Assembly: GCF_014170375.1 (NCBI RefSeq) | Contig: NZ_LZZW01000041.1 | Coordinates: forward strand, 1 to 64,000 | Reading direction: 5' to 3' | DNA: 64,000 nucleotides | Source: Variovorax sp. UMC13 | GTDB taxonomy: Bacteria > Pseudomonadota > Gammaproteobacteria > Burkholderiales > Burkholderiaceae_C | In this document: positions 25,869-34,013 of the stretch, in pieces | Layout of the letters: each line of letters opens with the position of its first letter | Position numbering within the stretch: the first letter of the stretch is position 1 | The notes under the pieces: generated by a model | Databases searched by the model: none | Seen by the model: only the letters and a program-made list of their open reading frames with translations | Told to the model about the DNA's origin: nothing | Made by a program: the position numbers and the translations under genes

Positions 25869-25963
25869 TCAATTCAGTTTTCGCGCCTAGGCGGGCGCCG
25901 ACCCGCTGCCTAAACTGCGGGCACTCTCCCCTCCCAGACACCCGTCCACGCGAAAGACCGTCC

Positions 25964-27472
25964 ATGTCCACAGCCATCGCCCACTACATCCAAGGCCAGC
26001 CGGTCGCCAACACCTCGGGCCGCGCCCAGGACGTGACCAACCCGGCCACCGGCGTCGTCACCGCCCAGGTCGGCCTGGCCGGCGTCGACCAGGTCAACGC
26101 CGCCGTGGCCGCTGCGCAGGCCGCGTTCCCCAAGTGGGCCGACACGCCGCCGATCCGCCGCGCCCGCGTGATGTTCAAGTTCCTGCAGCTGCTCAACGAA
26201 CACAAGGACGAGCTGGCCCACCTGATCACCGCCGAGCACGGCAAGGTGTTCACCGACGCGCAGGGCGAGGTCAGCCGCGGCATCGACATCGTCGAGTTCG
26301 CCTGCGGCATTCCGCAGCTGCTCAAGGGCGACTTCACCGAGCAGGTCTCGACCGGCATCGACAACTGGACGCTGCGCCAGCCGCTGGGCGTGGTGGCGGG
26401 CATCACGCCCTTCAACTTCCCGGTGATGGTGCCGATGTGGATGTTCCCGGTGGCGATCGCCGCGGGCAACACCTTCGTGCTCAAGCCCAGCCCGACCGAC
26501 CCGAGCGCCTCGCTGCGCATGGCCGAACTGCTCAAGGAAGCCGGCCTGCCCGACGGCGTGTTCAACGTGGTGCAGGGCGACAAGGTCGCGGTCGATGCGC
26601 TGCTCGAGAACCCCGACGTCAAGGCCATCAGCTTCGTCGGCTCGACGCCGATCGCCAACTACATCTACGAGACCGGCGCCCGCCACGGCAAGCGCGTGCA
26701 GGCCCTGGGCGGTGCGAAGAACCACATGGTGGTGATGCCCGACGCCGACATCGACCAGGCGGTCGACGCGCTGATCGGCGCGGGCTACGGCTCGGCCGGC
26801 GAGCGCTGCATGGCGATCTCGGTGGCGGTGCTGGTGGGCGACGTGGCCGACCGGCTGCTGCCCAAGCTGATCGAGCGCACCAAGACGCTGCAGGTGCTCG
26901 ATGGCGAGAACCTCGCGGCCGAGATGGGCCCGATCGTCACCCGCGCCGCGCACGAACGCATCACCGGCTACATCGACCTGGGCGTGAAGGAAGGCGCCAA
27001 GCTGCTGGTCGACGGCCGCGGCTTCGACGGCGCCAAGGCCGGTGAAGGCTGCGGTGATGGCTTCTGGATGGGCGGCACGCTGTTCGACCACGTCACGCCC
27101 GAGATGCGCATCTACAAGGAAGAGATCTTCGGCCCGGTGCTGGGCTGCGTGCGCGTGGACGACCTGGCCGCCGCGGTCGACCTGATCAATGCCCACGAGT
27201 TCGGCAACGGCGTTTCGTGCTTCACCCGCGACGGCAACGTGGCGCGCGAGTTCGGCCGCCGCATCCAGGTCGGCATGGTCGGCATCAACGTGCCGATCCC
27301 GGTGCCCATGGCCTGGCACGGCTTCGGCGGCTGGAAGCGCTCGCTGTTCGGCGACATGCATGCCTACGGCGAGGAAGGCGTGCGCTTCTACACCAAGCAG
27401 AAGAGCATCATGCAGCGCTGGCCGGAAAGCATCGGCAAGGGCGCCGAGTTCGTCATGCCGACGGCGAAGTAA
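25964..27472 (+). CDS. mmsA: CoA-acylating methylmalonate-semialdehyde dehydrogenase
   Basis: A 502-residue aldehyde dehydrogenase that converts methylmalonate or malonate semialdehyde to propionyl- or acetyl-CoA with NAD+ and CoA. The catalytic cysteine is C282 in GSAGERCMAIS, the form typical of the MmsA/IolA family, which lacks the usual catalytic glutamate. Other motifs: PFNFPVMVPMWM and FVGSTPIANYIYE. It could take the malonate semialdehyde made by the nearby IolC fusion (as IolA) as well as act in valine breakdown. A clear terminator follows it. The divergent LysR gene is the likely regulator. Confidence 0.95.
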   Translation: MSTAIAHYIQGQPVANTSGRAQDVTNPATGVVTAQVGLAGVDQVNAAVAAAQAAFPKWADTPPIRRARVMFKFLQLLNEHKDELAHLITAEHGKVFTDAQGEVSRGIDIVEFACGIPQLLKGDFTEQVSTGIDNWTLRQPLGVVAGITPFNFPVMVPMWMFPVAIAAGNTFVLKPSPTDPSASLRMAELLKEAGLPDGVFNVVQGDKVAVDALLENPDVKAISFVGSTPIANYIYETGARHGKRVQALGGAKNHMVVMPDADIDQAVDALIGAGYGSAGERCMAISVAVLVGDVADRLLPKLIERTKTLQVLDGENLAAEMGPIVTRAAHERITGYIDLGVKEGAKLLVDGRGFDGAKAGEGCGDGFWMGGTLFDHVTPEMRIYKEEIFGPVLGCVRVDDLAAAVDLINAHEFGNGVSCFTRDGNVAREFGRRIQVGMVGINVPIPVPMAWHGFGGWKRSLFGDMHAYGEEGVRFYTKQKSIMQRWPESIGKGAEFVMPTAK

Positions 27473-27513
27473 GCCTGTCAGCATTCCGGCGGGAATCGCC
27501 ACCTACACTGACC

Positions 27514-27551
27514 AGCCCGAGGCACGGACACACCGGCCCGGGCTTTTTTTT
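27514..27551 (+). terminator. Intrinsic terminator after mmsA
   Basis: AGCCCG (27514-27519) pairs with CGGGCT (27539-27544), followed by eight T (27544-27551). The loop is about 19 nt. The plus-strand polarity fits the end of mmsA and separates it from the GMC gene. Confidence 0.75.
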
Positions 27552-27568
27552 CGATCTGGAGACAACGC

Positions 27569-29227
27569 GTGAGCAAGAGCGACAGTGACAGCGAAAGCAC
27601 CTTCGACTACATCGTGATCGGCGGCGGCACGGCCGGCGCCCTGATGTGCAACCGGCTCACCCGGCAGGCGCAGAAGCGCACCCTGCTGATCGAGGCCGGC
27701 CGCCGCGACGACTACCACTGGATCCACATCCCGGTCGGCTACCTCTACTGCATCGGCAACCCGCGCACCGACTGGCTCTACAACACCGAGCCCGATCCGG
27801 GCCTCAACGGCCGCGCGCTGCGCTACCCGCGCGGCAAGACGCTGGGCGGCTCGTCCTCGATCAACGGCATGATCTACATGCGCGGCCAGGCGCGCGACTA
27901 CGACCAGTGGGCCGCGCTCACCGGCGACGACAGCTGGCGCTGGAGCGAGGTCCTGCCGGCCTTCAAGAAGCACGAGGACCACTACCTGGGCGCCGACGAG
28001 ATGCACGGCGCGGGTGGCGAATGGCGGGTCGAGAAGCAGCGGCTGCGCTGGGACATCCTCGACGCCTTCGCGCTGGCGGCGCAGGAAGCCGGCATCCCGC
28101 ACTCCACCGACTTCAACCGCGGCAGCAACGAAGGCGTGGGCTACTTCCAGGTCAACCAGAAGAACGGATGGCGCTGGAATACGGCCAAGGCCTTCCTGCG
28201 CCCGGTCTGCTACGGCCGGCCCAACTTCGAGATGTGGACCAACGCCCACGTCACCCGGCTGATCGTTGAGACCCAGGCCGACGGCCGCCAGCGCTGCACC
28301 GGCGTCGAGGTCTGGGACGGCAAGGAGATGGTCACCGCGCACGCGACCCAGGAGGTGGTGCTGTGCGGCGGCGCCATCGGCTCGCCGCAGATCCTGCAGC
28401 TCTCGGGCATCGGCCCGGCCGAGCTCTCGCGCCAGCACGGCATCCCGGTGGTGGCCGACCTGCCGGGCGTGGGCGCCAACCTGCAGGACCACCTGCAGAT
28501 CCGCGCGGTGTTCAAGATCGAGGGCGCGCCCACGCTCAACGTGCTGGCCTCCTCGCTGTTCGGCAAGGCGAAGATCGGCCTCGAGTACGCGATGAAGCGC
28601 ACCGGGCCGATGAGCATGGCGCCCTCGCAGCTGGGCGCCTTCACGCGCAGCTCGCCCGAACACGAATGGCCGAACCTCGAGTACCACGTGCAGCCGCTGT
28701 CGCTCGATGCCTTCGGCGACCCGCTGCACGCCTTCCCGGCCTTCACCGCCAGCGTGTGCAACCTGAACCCGACCAGCCGCGGCACGGTGCGCATCAAGAG
28801 CGCGCGCTTCGGCGACGCGCCCGCGATCGCACCCAACTACCTGAGCACCGCCGAGGACCGACAGGTCGCCGCCGATTCGCTGCGGGTGACGCGGCGCATC
28901 GTGGCGCAGCCGGCGCTGGCGAAGTACAAGCCCGAGGAATGGAAGCCCGGCCTGCAGTACCAGACCGACGAGGAACTCGCGCGGCTGGCCGGCGACATCG
29001 CGACCACCATCTTCCATCCGGTGGGCACCGCCAAGATGGGCGCCGACCATGACCCGATGGCCGTGCTCGACTCGCACTTCCGGGTGCGCGACGGCAAGGG
29101 CGGCCTGATCGCGGGCCTGCGCGTGGTCGACGCCAGTGCGATGCCGACCATCACCAGCGGCAACACCAACAGCCCGACGCTGATGATGGCGGAGCGGGCC
29201 GCGGAATGGATCGTGCGCGGCGACTGA
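27569..29227 (+). CDS. GMC-family FAD-dependent oxidoreductase (choline dehydrogenase-like)
   Basis: A 552-residue flavoprotein oxidising an alcohol. The N-terminal dinucleotide motif FDYIVIGGGTAGALMCNRL binds FAD; the GMC signature follows in YPRGKTLGGSSSINGMIYMR, and the C-terminal part has TTIFHPVGTAKMG with the catalytic histidine and VVDASAMPTITSGNTNSPTLMMAE. The start codon at 27569 is GTG (GTGAGCAAGAGC). The likely substrates are alcohols or polyols, but choline is unproven: no betaine aldehyde dehydrogenase is adjacent. It converges on a LysR gene. Confidence 0.93.
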   Translation: MSKSDSDSESTFDYIVIGGGTAGALMCNRLTRQAQKRTLLIEAGRRDDYHWIHIPVGYLYCIGNPRTDWLYNTEPDPGLNGRALRYPRGKTLGGSSSINGMIYMRGQARDYDQWAALTGDDSWRWSEVLPAFKKHEDHYLGADEMHGAGGEWRVEKQRLRWDILDAFALAAQEAGIPHSTDFNRGSNEGVGYFQVNQKNGWRWNTAKAFLRPVCYGRPNFEMWTNAHVTRLIVETQADGRQRCTGVEVWDGKEMVTAHATQEVVLCGGAIGSPQILQLSGIGPAELSRQHGIPVVADLPGVGANLQDHLQIRAVFKIEGAPTLNVLASSLFGKAKIGLEYAMKRTGPMSMAPSQLGAFTRSSPEHEWPNLEYHVQPLSLDAFGDPLHAFPAFTASVCNLNPTSRGTVRIKSARFGDAPAIAPNYLSTAEDRQVAADSLRVTRRIVAQPALAKYKPEEWKPGLQYQTDEELARLAGDIATTIFHPVGTAKMGADHDPMAVLDSHFRVRDGKGGLIAGLRVVDASAMPTITSGNTNSPTLMMAERAAEWIVRGD

Positions 29228-29248
29228 GGCCGCGGCGACTCAGTCGCC
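29219..29248. repeat. 10-bp inverted repeat spanning two convergent stop codons
   Basis: GGCGACTGAG (29219-29228) and CTCAGTCGCC (29239-29248) are exact inverted repeats around a 10-nt GC-rich loop. The GMC stop TGA (29225-29227) is in one arm and the LysR stop is in the other. It would form a strong stem in either transcript. There is no T-run, so it is not a standard intrinsic terminator. Confidence 0.6.
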
Positions 29249-30145
29249 GCGCCGCGCCTCGGCCACGATCCAGTCCCTGAAGGCGCGCAGCAGCGGCGCC
29301 TGCGCGCGCGACTCGGCGTACACCAGGTAGTAGGCGTCGGAACTGGTGAGCGCCTGCGGGAACAGCACGGTGAGCGTGCCGGCCGCGATCTCCGCCTCGA
29401 CCAGGAAGCTGGGCAGCAGGGCCGCGCCCAGGCCCGACACCGCCGCCTGCGCGATCATCGAGAACTGCTCGAAGCGCGGCCCGCGCAGCGCCGGCGCGCC
29501 GGCCACGCCCACCTGCTCGAACCATTCGGCCCACTGCATCGGCCGGGTGCTCTGCTGCAGCAGCACCACCGCCGCCAGGTCCTCCGGGCTGCGGATCGCG
29601 TGGCGCTCGGCGAAGGCCGGGCTGCACACCGGCACCACCGCCTCGTGCATCAGGTACTCGCAGGCCGCGCCGGCCCAGTGCGGGGCGCCGAAGTGGATCG
29701 CCGCGTCGAAGGGCTCCTGCGCGAAGTCGAAGGGCTCGGAGCGGGCCGCGAAGTTCACCGTGACCTCCGGATGCAGCGCGACGAAGCCGCCCAGCCGCGG
29801 GATCAGCCAGCGCGTGCCCAGCGTGGGCAGCACCGCCAGGTTGAGCAGCCCGCCGCCGCCGGCCGAGGCCATGACCTTCTGCGTGGCGGCGGACATCTGC
29901 TGCAGCGCCGCGCGCACGTCGGCCTCATAGACCCGGCCGACGTCGGTGAGCACGATGCGCTGGCGCACCCGGTGGAACAGGGCCACGCCGAGCTGCTCCT
30001 CGAGCTGGCGGATCTGGCGCGAGACCGCGCTCTGCGTGAGGTGCAGCTCGTCGGCCGCGCGCGAGATGCTGTGGTGCCGCGCCGCGGCCTCGAAGGCCAG
30101 CAGGTCGGCAACCGGCGGCAGGAAGGATTTTCTGAACATGGTCAT
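29240..30145 (-). CDS. LysR-family transcriptional regulator (GcvA-like)
   Basis: A 301-residue LTTR with the GcvA-type helix-turn-helix (FEAAARHHSISRAADELHLTQSAVSRQIRQLEEQLG in this region) and GcvA-type binding domain ending SRAQAPLLRAFRDWIVAEAR. The start is taken as ATG 30145 (MTMFRKS), since sequence further upstream is not LysR-like; ATG 30139 is also possible. It is divergent from the amino-acid binding protein gene 200 bp away and converges with the GMC gene. Either could be its target. Confidence 0.9.
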   Translation of the reverse strand: MTMFRKSFLPPVADLLAFEAAARHHSISRAADELHLTQSAVSRQIRQLEEQLGVALFHRVRQRIVLTDVGRVYEADVRAALQQMSAATQKVMASAGGGGLLNLAVLPTLGTRWLIPRLGGFVALHPEVTVNFAARSEPFDFAQEPFDAAIHFGAPHWAGAACEYLMHEAVVPVCSPAFAERHAIRSPEDLAAVVLLQQSTRPMQWAEWFEQVGVAGAPALRGPRFEQFSMIAQAAVSGLGAALLPSFLVEAEIAAGTLTVLFPQALTSSDAYYLVYAESRAQAPLLRAFRDWIVAEARRGD

Positions 30146-30345
30146 TCGAGGGAGGAATGAAGGATGCTGCGTCGTCGGCCGGGTCGGTATGCAGCCCCGG
30201 CGCTCAGCCACACTTCATTCTCCACCAGCATCAAGTTCTTCCACTTTTTCGCTATGCAATGGGGCCCGGCTGACCGACAGTGGCGCTCGCGCCCGTTGGC
30301 CGTTCCCACCCCGTACCGATCCTTCCCCCCCGGAGACAACACAAC

Positions 30346-31251
30346 ATGAAGAAGCCCCTCAAGTCCCTCGCCGTGGCGGCCCTGTGCGCCCTCGCCTGCG
30401 CCGGCGCCACCGCGCAGCAGGCCCCGGCCGGCGGCACGCTCGACAAGATCAAGGCCAGCGGCAAGGCCGTGCTGGGCGTGCGCGAAGCCTCTCCGCCCAT
30501 GGCCTACATGCTGGGCGCGGGCGAGAAGTACGTGGGCTACCACGTCGAGCTGTGCGAGCGCGTGCTGAAAGACATCGTGCCCAGCGCCAAGCTCGAGTAC
30601 ATGGCCGTGACGGCGCAGAACACCATCCCGCTGGTGCAGAACGGCACGCTGGACATCGGCTGCGGCCCGACCACCAACAACCTCGCGCGCCAGCAGCAGG
30701 TGGCCTTCGCCCTCACCACCTACGTGAGCGAGGTGCGCATGGCGACCAAGGTCGACTCGGGAATCACCACGCTCGACCAGCTCGCGGGCCGCAACGTGTC
30801 GGCCTCGACCGGCACCACCGCCGTGCAGCTGCTGCGCAAGCGCGAACGCGCGACCAACGCCACCTACAACACCATGCTCGGCAAGGACCACCTCGAGAGC
30901 TTCCTGATGCTGGAATCGGGCCGCGCCGACGCCTTCGTGCTCGACGACAACCTGCTGGCCGGCATCATCGCCAACGCCAAGAACCCGACGGCCTACCGCA
31001 TCGTGGGCGATGCGCTGGGCGCCGAGCCGATCGCGCTGCTGTTCCGCAAGGACGACCCGGCCTTCAAGACCGCGGTCGACGACGCGCTGCGCAAGCTCAT
31101 GAAGAGCGGCGAGCTGGAGAAGGTCTACACCAAGTGGTTCGTCTCGCCGATCCCGCCGCGCAACACCAGCCTCAACCTGCCGATGAGCCCGGCGCTCAAG
31201 CAGCTGATCGCCGAACCCAACGACAAGCCGCTGGAAAGCTACGCCAAGTAA
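30346..31251 (+). CDS. Amino-acid ABC transporter substrate-binding protein
   Basis: A 301-residue periplasmic solute-binding protein of family 3 (GltI/glutamate-aspartate type). The signal peptide is MKKPLKSLAVAALCALACAG with cleavage near ATAQQ. Core motifs are GKAVLGVREASPPMAYML, DIGCGPTTNNLAR and the C-terminal YTKWFVSPIPPRNTSLNLPM. ATG 30346 has GGAGA 12 nt upstream. No permease or ATPase gene is adjacent, so it is an orphan that must use a transporter encoded elsewhere. A divergent LysR gene may control it. Confidence 0.93.
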   Translation: MKKPLKSLAVAALCALACAGATAQQAPAGGTLDKIKASGKAVLGVREASPPMAYMLGAGEKYVGYHVELCERVLKDIVPSAKLEYMAVTAQNTIPLVQNGTLDIGCGPTTNNLARQQQVAFALTTYVSEVRMATKVDSGITTLDQLAGRNVSASTGTTAVQLLRKRERATNATYNTMLGKDHLESFLMLESGRADAFVLDDNLLAGIIANAKNPTAYRIVGDALGAEPIALLFRKDDPAFKTAVDDALRKLMKSGELEKVYTKWFVSPIPPRNTSLNLPMSPALKQLIAEPNDKPLESYAK

Positions 31252-31260
31252 GCCGGGGCT

Positions 31261-31557
31261 TCAGCGCAGCCCGCCCACGTAGCGCGACGCCGGAGCACCG
31301 GGCGCACCCTGCCGCAGCAGCGTCTCGCGCAGGCGCGCCGCGGCCACGATGGGCGCCATCGCCTGCTCGAGGCGGTCGGCGATGGCCGCGAGCTCGGCAT
31401 CGTGCTGCTCGGCGGCATGGGCGCGCGCGAAGCGCAGCACCTCGATGGCGTAGTCGGCGTTGGCCGCCATCCATTCGGTGTCGGTCACGCGGCCGGTCTT
31501 GCGCCGCAGCGCCACGTGCAAACGCGCCGCGATGGCGATCCGTTCGTTCTCGGTCAT
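31261..31557 (-). CDS. Conserved small protein downstream of the ammonium transporter
   Basis: A 98-residue, largely helical protein with no recognised domain, signal peptide or cysteine. It starts MTENERIAIAARLHVALRRK and has a motif-like stretch TDTEWMAANADYAIEVLRFA, followed by a mixed-charge helix. GGGAGG lies just ahead of the ATG. It begins 22 bp after the amt stop and so is very likely co-transcribed with amt from the sigma54 promoter. Function unknown; a role in nitrogen physiology is inferred only from position. Confidence 0.75.
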   Translation of the reverse strand: MTENERIAIAARLHVALRRKTGRVTDTEWMAANADYAIEVLRFARAHAAEQHDAELAAIADRLEQAMAPIVAAARLRETLLRQGAPGAPASRYVGGLR

Positions 31558-31579
31558 TGACGGCCTCCCATGTGATGCT

Positions 31580-32896
31580 TCATCCGCCCAGGCGCTCCCG
31601 GTGCACGCCCAGGTCCAGGCCGAGGGCTTCGGTGTCCTCGCTCACCCGCAGGCCCACGATCAGGCGCACCAGCCACAGCACCAGCGCGGTGGCCACGGCG
31701 CTGTAGAGCGCCACCGCGCCCACCGCCAGCGCCTGCGTCACCACGCTGCCGCGCAAGCCCGACAGGCGCTGATCGGCGAACACGCCGGTCAAGAGCGAGC
31801 CCACCAGCCCGCCGATGCCGTGCACCCCGAACACGTCGAGCGAGTCGTCGGCGCGCAGCAGCCGCTTGAGCGCGGTCGCGCCCCAGTAGCAGGCCAGCCC
31901 GGCGATGGCGCCGATCAGCGCCGCCGCCCCGGGCGTGACGAAGCCGGCCGCGGGCGTGATCGCCACCAGGCCGGCCACCAGCCCAGAGCACAGGCCCAGC
32001 AGCGAGGGGCTGCGTCGCACCGCCCACTCGCCCAGCATCCAGCTCAGCGCCCCGGCCGAGGCCGCGATGTGGGTGCAGACCATGGCCAGGCCGGCGCGGC
32101 CGTCGGCCGCCAGGGCGGAGCCGGCATTGAAGCCGAACCAGCCGACCCACAGCAGGCCCGCGCCGACCATGGTGAAAGCCAGGCTGTAGGGCTCGAAGGG
32201 CTCGCGGCCGTAGCCGCGACGCGGGCCTAGCACGTAGGCGCAGACCAGCCCCGCGATGCCCGCATTGACGTGCACCACCGAGCCGCCCGCGAAATCGAGC
32301 GCGCCCAATTGCGCCAGCCAGCCGCCCGGCTCCCAGACCCAGTGCGCGATCGGCACGTAGACCACCAGGCTCCAGAGCGCCGCGAACCACAGCACGGCGG
32401 CGAAGCGCATGCGCTCGACGAAGGCGCCGATCACCAGCGCCGCGGTGATGACCGCGAAGCTGAGCTGGAACATCGCATAGACCGATTCCGGGATCCGCGG
32501 CGCGATGTGGCTCACGGCCAGCGTGCCCGCCTCGTGCAGGTAGTCGAAGCCCGCGAAGCCGAAGCGCGAGCTGCCACCCACCCAGGGCGAGCCCGGGGTG
32601 AAGGCCAGCGAATAGCCCAGCGCGAACCACACCAGCGACACCACCGCCGCGATCCCGATCACGGCCGCCATGGTGTTGAGCACGTTCCGGCGCCGCACCA
32701 TGCCGGCGTAGAACAGCGCGATGCCGGGCAGCGTCATCAGCAGCACCAGCACGGTGGCGGTCATCATCCAGCCGGTGTCGGCCGCGCTGATCGTGGCCTG
32801 GGCGACGACCGCCGGGCCGGCCGGGTCCGCTGCAGCGCCGCCGCAGGCCCCCGCCAGCAAGGCTGACAGGCCAACCGCCAGTTTCCGGTGCTTCAT
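31580..32896 (-). CDS. amt: Ammonium transporter (Amt family)
   Basis: A 438-residue inner-membrane ammonium channel with a signal-like first segment and eleven further helices. The twin pore histidines are seen in GGSVVHVNAGIAGL and DVFGVHGIGGLVGSLLTG. ATG 32896 is chosen; the upstream frame to 33025 is promoter DNA. There is no adjacent glnK, which usually accompanies amtB, so its PII regulator must be elsewhere. A sigma54 promoter with an NtrC site precedes it. A small gene follows 22 bp downstream. Confidence 0.95.
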   Translation of the reverse strand: MKHRKLAVGLSALLAGACGGAAADPAGPAVVAQATISAADTGWMMTATVLVLLMTLPGIALFYAGMVRRRNVLNTMAAVIGIAAVVSLVWFALGYSLAFTPGSPWVGGSSRFGFAGFDYLHEAGTLAVSHIAPRIPESVYAMFQLSFAVITAALVIGAFVERMRFAAVLWFAALWSLVVYVPIAHWVWEPGGWLAQLGALDFAGGSVVHVNAGIAGLVCAYVLGPRRGYGREPFEPYSLAFTMVGAGLLWVGWFGFNAGSALAADGRAGLAMVCTHIAASAGALSWMLGEWAVRRSPSLLGLCSGLVAGLVAITPAAGFVTPGAAALIGAIAGLACYWGATALKRLLRADDSLDVFGVHGIGGLVGSLLTGVFADQRLSGLRGSVVTQALAVGAVALYSAVATALVLWLVRLIVGLRVSEDTEALGLDLGVHRERLGG

Positions 32897-32933
32897 GTGC
32901 CGCTCGCCTTCGTTGTGGGAACGAAAAGCGTCT

Positions 32934-32949
32934 TGCACGAGCCGTGCCA
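32934..32949 (-). promoter_or_regulatory. Sigma54 (RpoN) promoter of amt
   Basis: On the minus strand TGGCAC-GGCTC-GTGCA. The GG (-24) and GC (-12) dinucleotides are 10 nt apart, as required; only one base of the TTGCA element differs from consensus. A start near 32923 would leave a leader of about 27 nt before the amt ATG. Confidence 0.75.
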
Positions 32950-33007
32950 CCGGCCACATCTTGAAACATCCACGGCGGTGCACCCGCCACCAGCGGGTAA
33001 TTCCCGA

Positions 33008-33024
33008 TGCACTGCCGCGGTGCA
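33008..33024. promoter_or_regulatory. NtrC binding site upstream of amt
   Basis: TGCACTGCCGCGGTGCA matches the NtrC consensus TGCACY-N5-GGTGCA exactly. It is centred about 90 bp upstream of the predicted sigma54 start, the usual distance for an enhancer. A second GGTGCACC half-palindrome lies at 32977-32984 but is not a full site. Confidence 0.75.
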
Positions 33025-33133
33025 CCCCCTAAAGTTGCGCCACTCGCAGACGGCACGCCCGTAGCGCGGGGGTACCGAGGAGACAATTTTTCGAGGCGCA
33101 CGAACGCCGACAACAAGAACAGAGACAAGACCA

Positions 33134-33192
33134 GGCATTCATCAGAAATGCCGTTGAAGAAATGGAAAAGGCGCCGCTGGTCGGCGCCTTTT
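33134..33192. terminator. Bidirectional hairpin between divergent amt and tauE genes
   Basis: AAAAGGCGCC (33166-33175) and GGCGCCTTTT (33183-33192) are a perfect 10-bp inverted repeat with a 7-nt loop and T-runs in both directions. A second hairpin, GGCATT/AATGCC, precedes it at 33134-33152. As the flanking genes diverge, no known transcript ends here. It could be a leader attenuator for tauE, the end of an unseen small RNA, or an insulator. Confidence 0.6.
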
Positions 33193-33254
33193 CTTTTGGG
33201 CGCCACCAGGCGCCGCGCCAGGGCCGCCCCAGGCCCCTGCGACAATCCCGCCCC

Positions 33255-34013
33255 ATGGAAATGCTGGTGCTCACGCTCGGCTCGCTGTTCGCGGGCTTCA
33301 TCGATTCGATCGTGGGAGGGGGCGGACTGATCCTGGTGCCGGTGCTCTTCAGCGTCTTCCCGGGCGCCGCGCCCGCCACCTTGTTCGGCACCAACAAGAG
33401 CGCCTCGGTCTGGGGCACGGCCGCGGCCACGGCCCAGTTCGCCCGCAAGGTCGACCTGCGCTGGCGCGCGCTGGCCGGGGCCGCCGTGCTGGCTTTCCTT
33501 GGCTCGCTGCTGGGCGCCTGGACCGTCACCCAGGTCTCGCCCGATTTCCTGCGCAAGCTGCTGCCCTTCATCCTGCTCGCCCTGCTGGCCTACACGCTCG
33601 CGCGCAAGGACATGGGCCGCCACCACACGCCGCGCTTCAGCGGCCGGGCCGAGCTGGCGGCCACCGGCGCGGTCGGGCTGATGCTGGGCTTCTACGACGG
33701 CTTCTTCGGCCCCGGCACCGGCAGCTTCTTCGTCTTCCTGTTCGTGCGCTGGCTGGGCTACGACTTCCTCAACGCCTCGGCCTCGGCCAAGCTGCTCAAC
33801 ACCATGACCAACCTGGGGGCGCTGCTGCTGTTCGCGGCCAAGGGCCATGTGTGGTGGCACTACGGCCTGGTGATGGCGGTGGCCAACGTGGCCGGCAGCC
33901 TGATCGGCGCGCGCGTGGCGCTGCGGCATGGCGCGGGCTTCGTGCGCGGCGTGTTCCTGTTCGTGGTGAGCGCGCTGATCCTCAAGACCGGCTACGACGC
34001 CTTCCTGCGCTAG
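33255..34013 (+). CDS. Sulfite exporter TauE/SafE family permease
   Basis: A 252-residue TSUP-family membrane protein with about eight helices. It begins MEMLVLTLGSLFAGFIDSIVGGGGLILVP and shows a repeated half with GLMLGFYDGFFGPGTGSFFVFLFV, both family hallmarks. Such proteins move sulfite, organosulfonates or similar anions across the inner membrane; the substrate here is unknown. ATG 33255 is chosen; an in-frame extension to 33162 runs through the bidirectional hairpin. The stop overlaps the mrdA stop on the other strand in a shared CTAG. Confidence 0.92.
   Translation: MEMLVLTLGSLFAGFIDSIVGGGGLILVPVLFSVFPGAAPATLFGTNKSASVWGTAAATAQFARKVDLRWRALAGAAVLAFLGSLLGAWTVTQVSPDFLRKLLPFILLALLAYTLARKDMGRHHTPRFSGRAELAATGAVGLMLGFYDGFFGPGTGSFFVFLFVRWLGYDFLNASASAKLLNTMTNLGALLLFAAKGHVWWHYGLVMAVANVAGSLIGARVALRHGAGFVRGVFLFVVSALILKTGYDAFLR

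Noticed and set aside
32977..32984. Second NtrC site at the GGTGCACC near amt
   Set aside because: The palindrome lacks the partner half-site at the N5 spacing on either side, so it is at best a half-site.
33029..33571. Minus-strand open frame covering the amt-tauE gap
   Set aside because: It lies antisense to tauE and across the two-way hairpin, has no ribosome site and shows no protein similarity.
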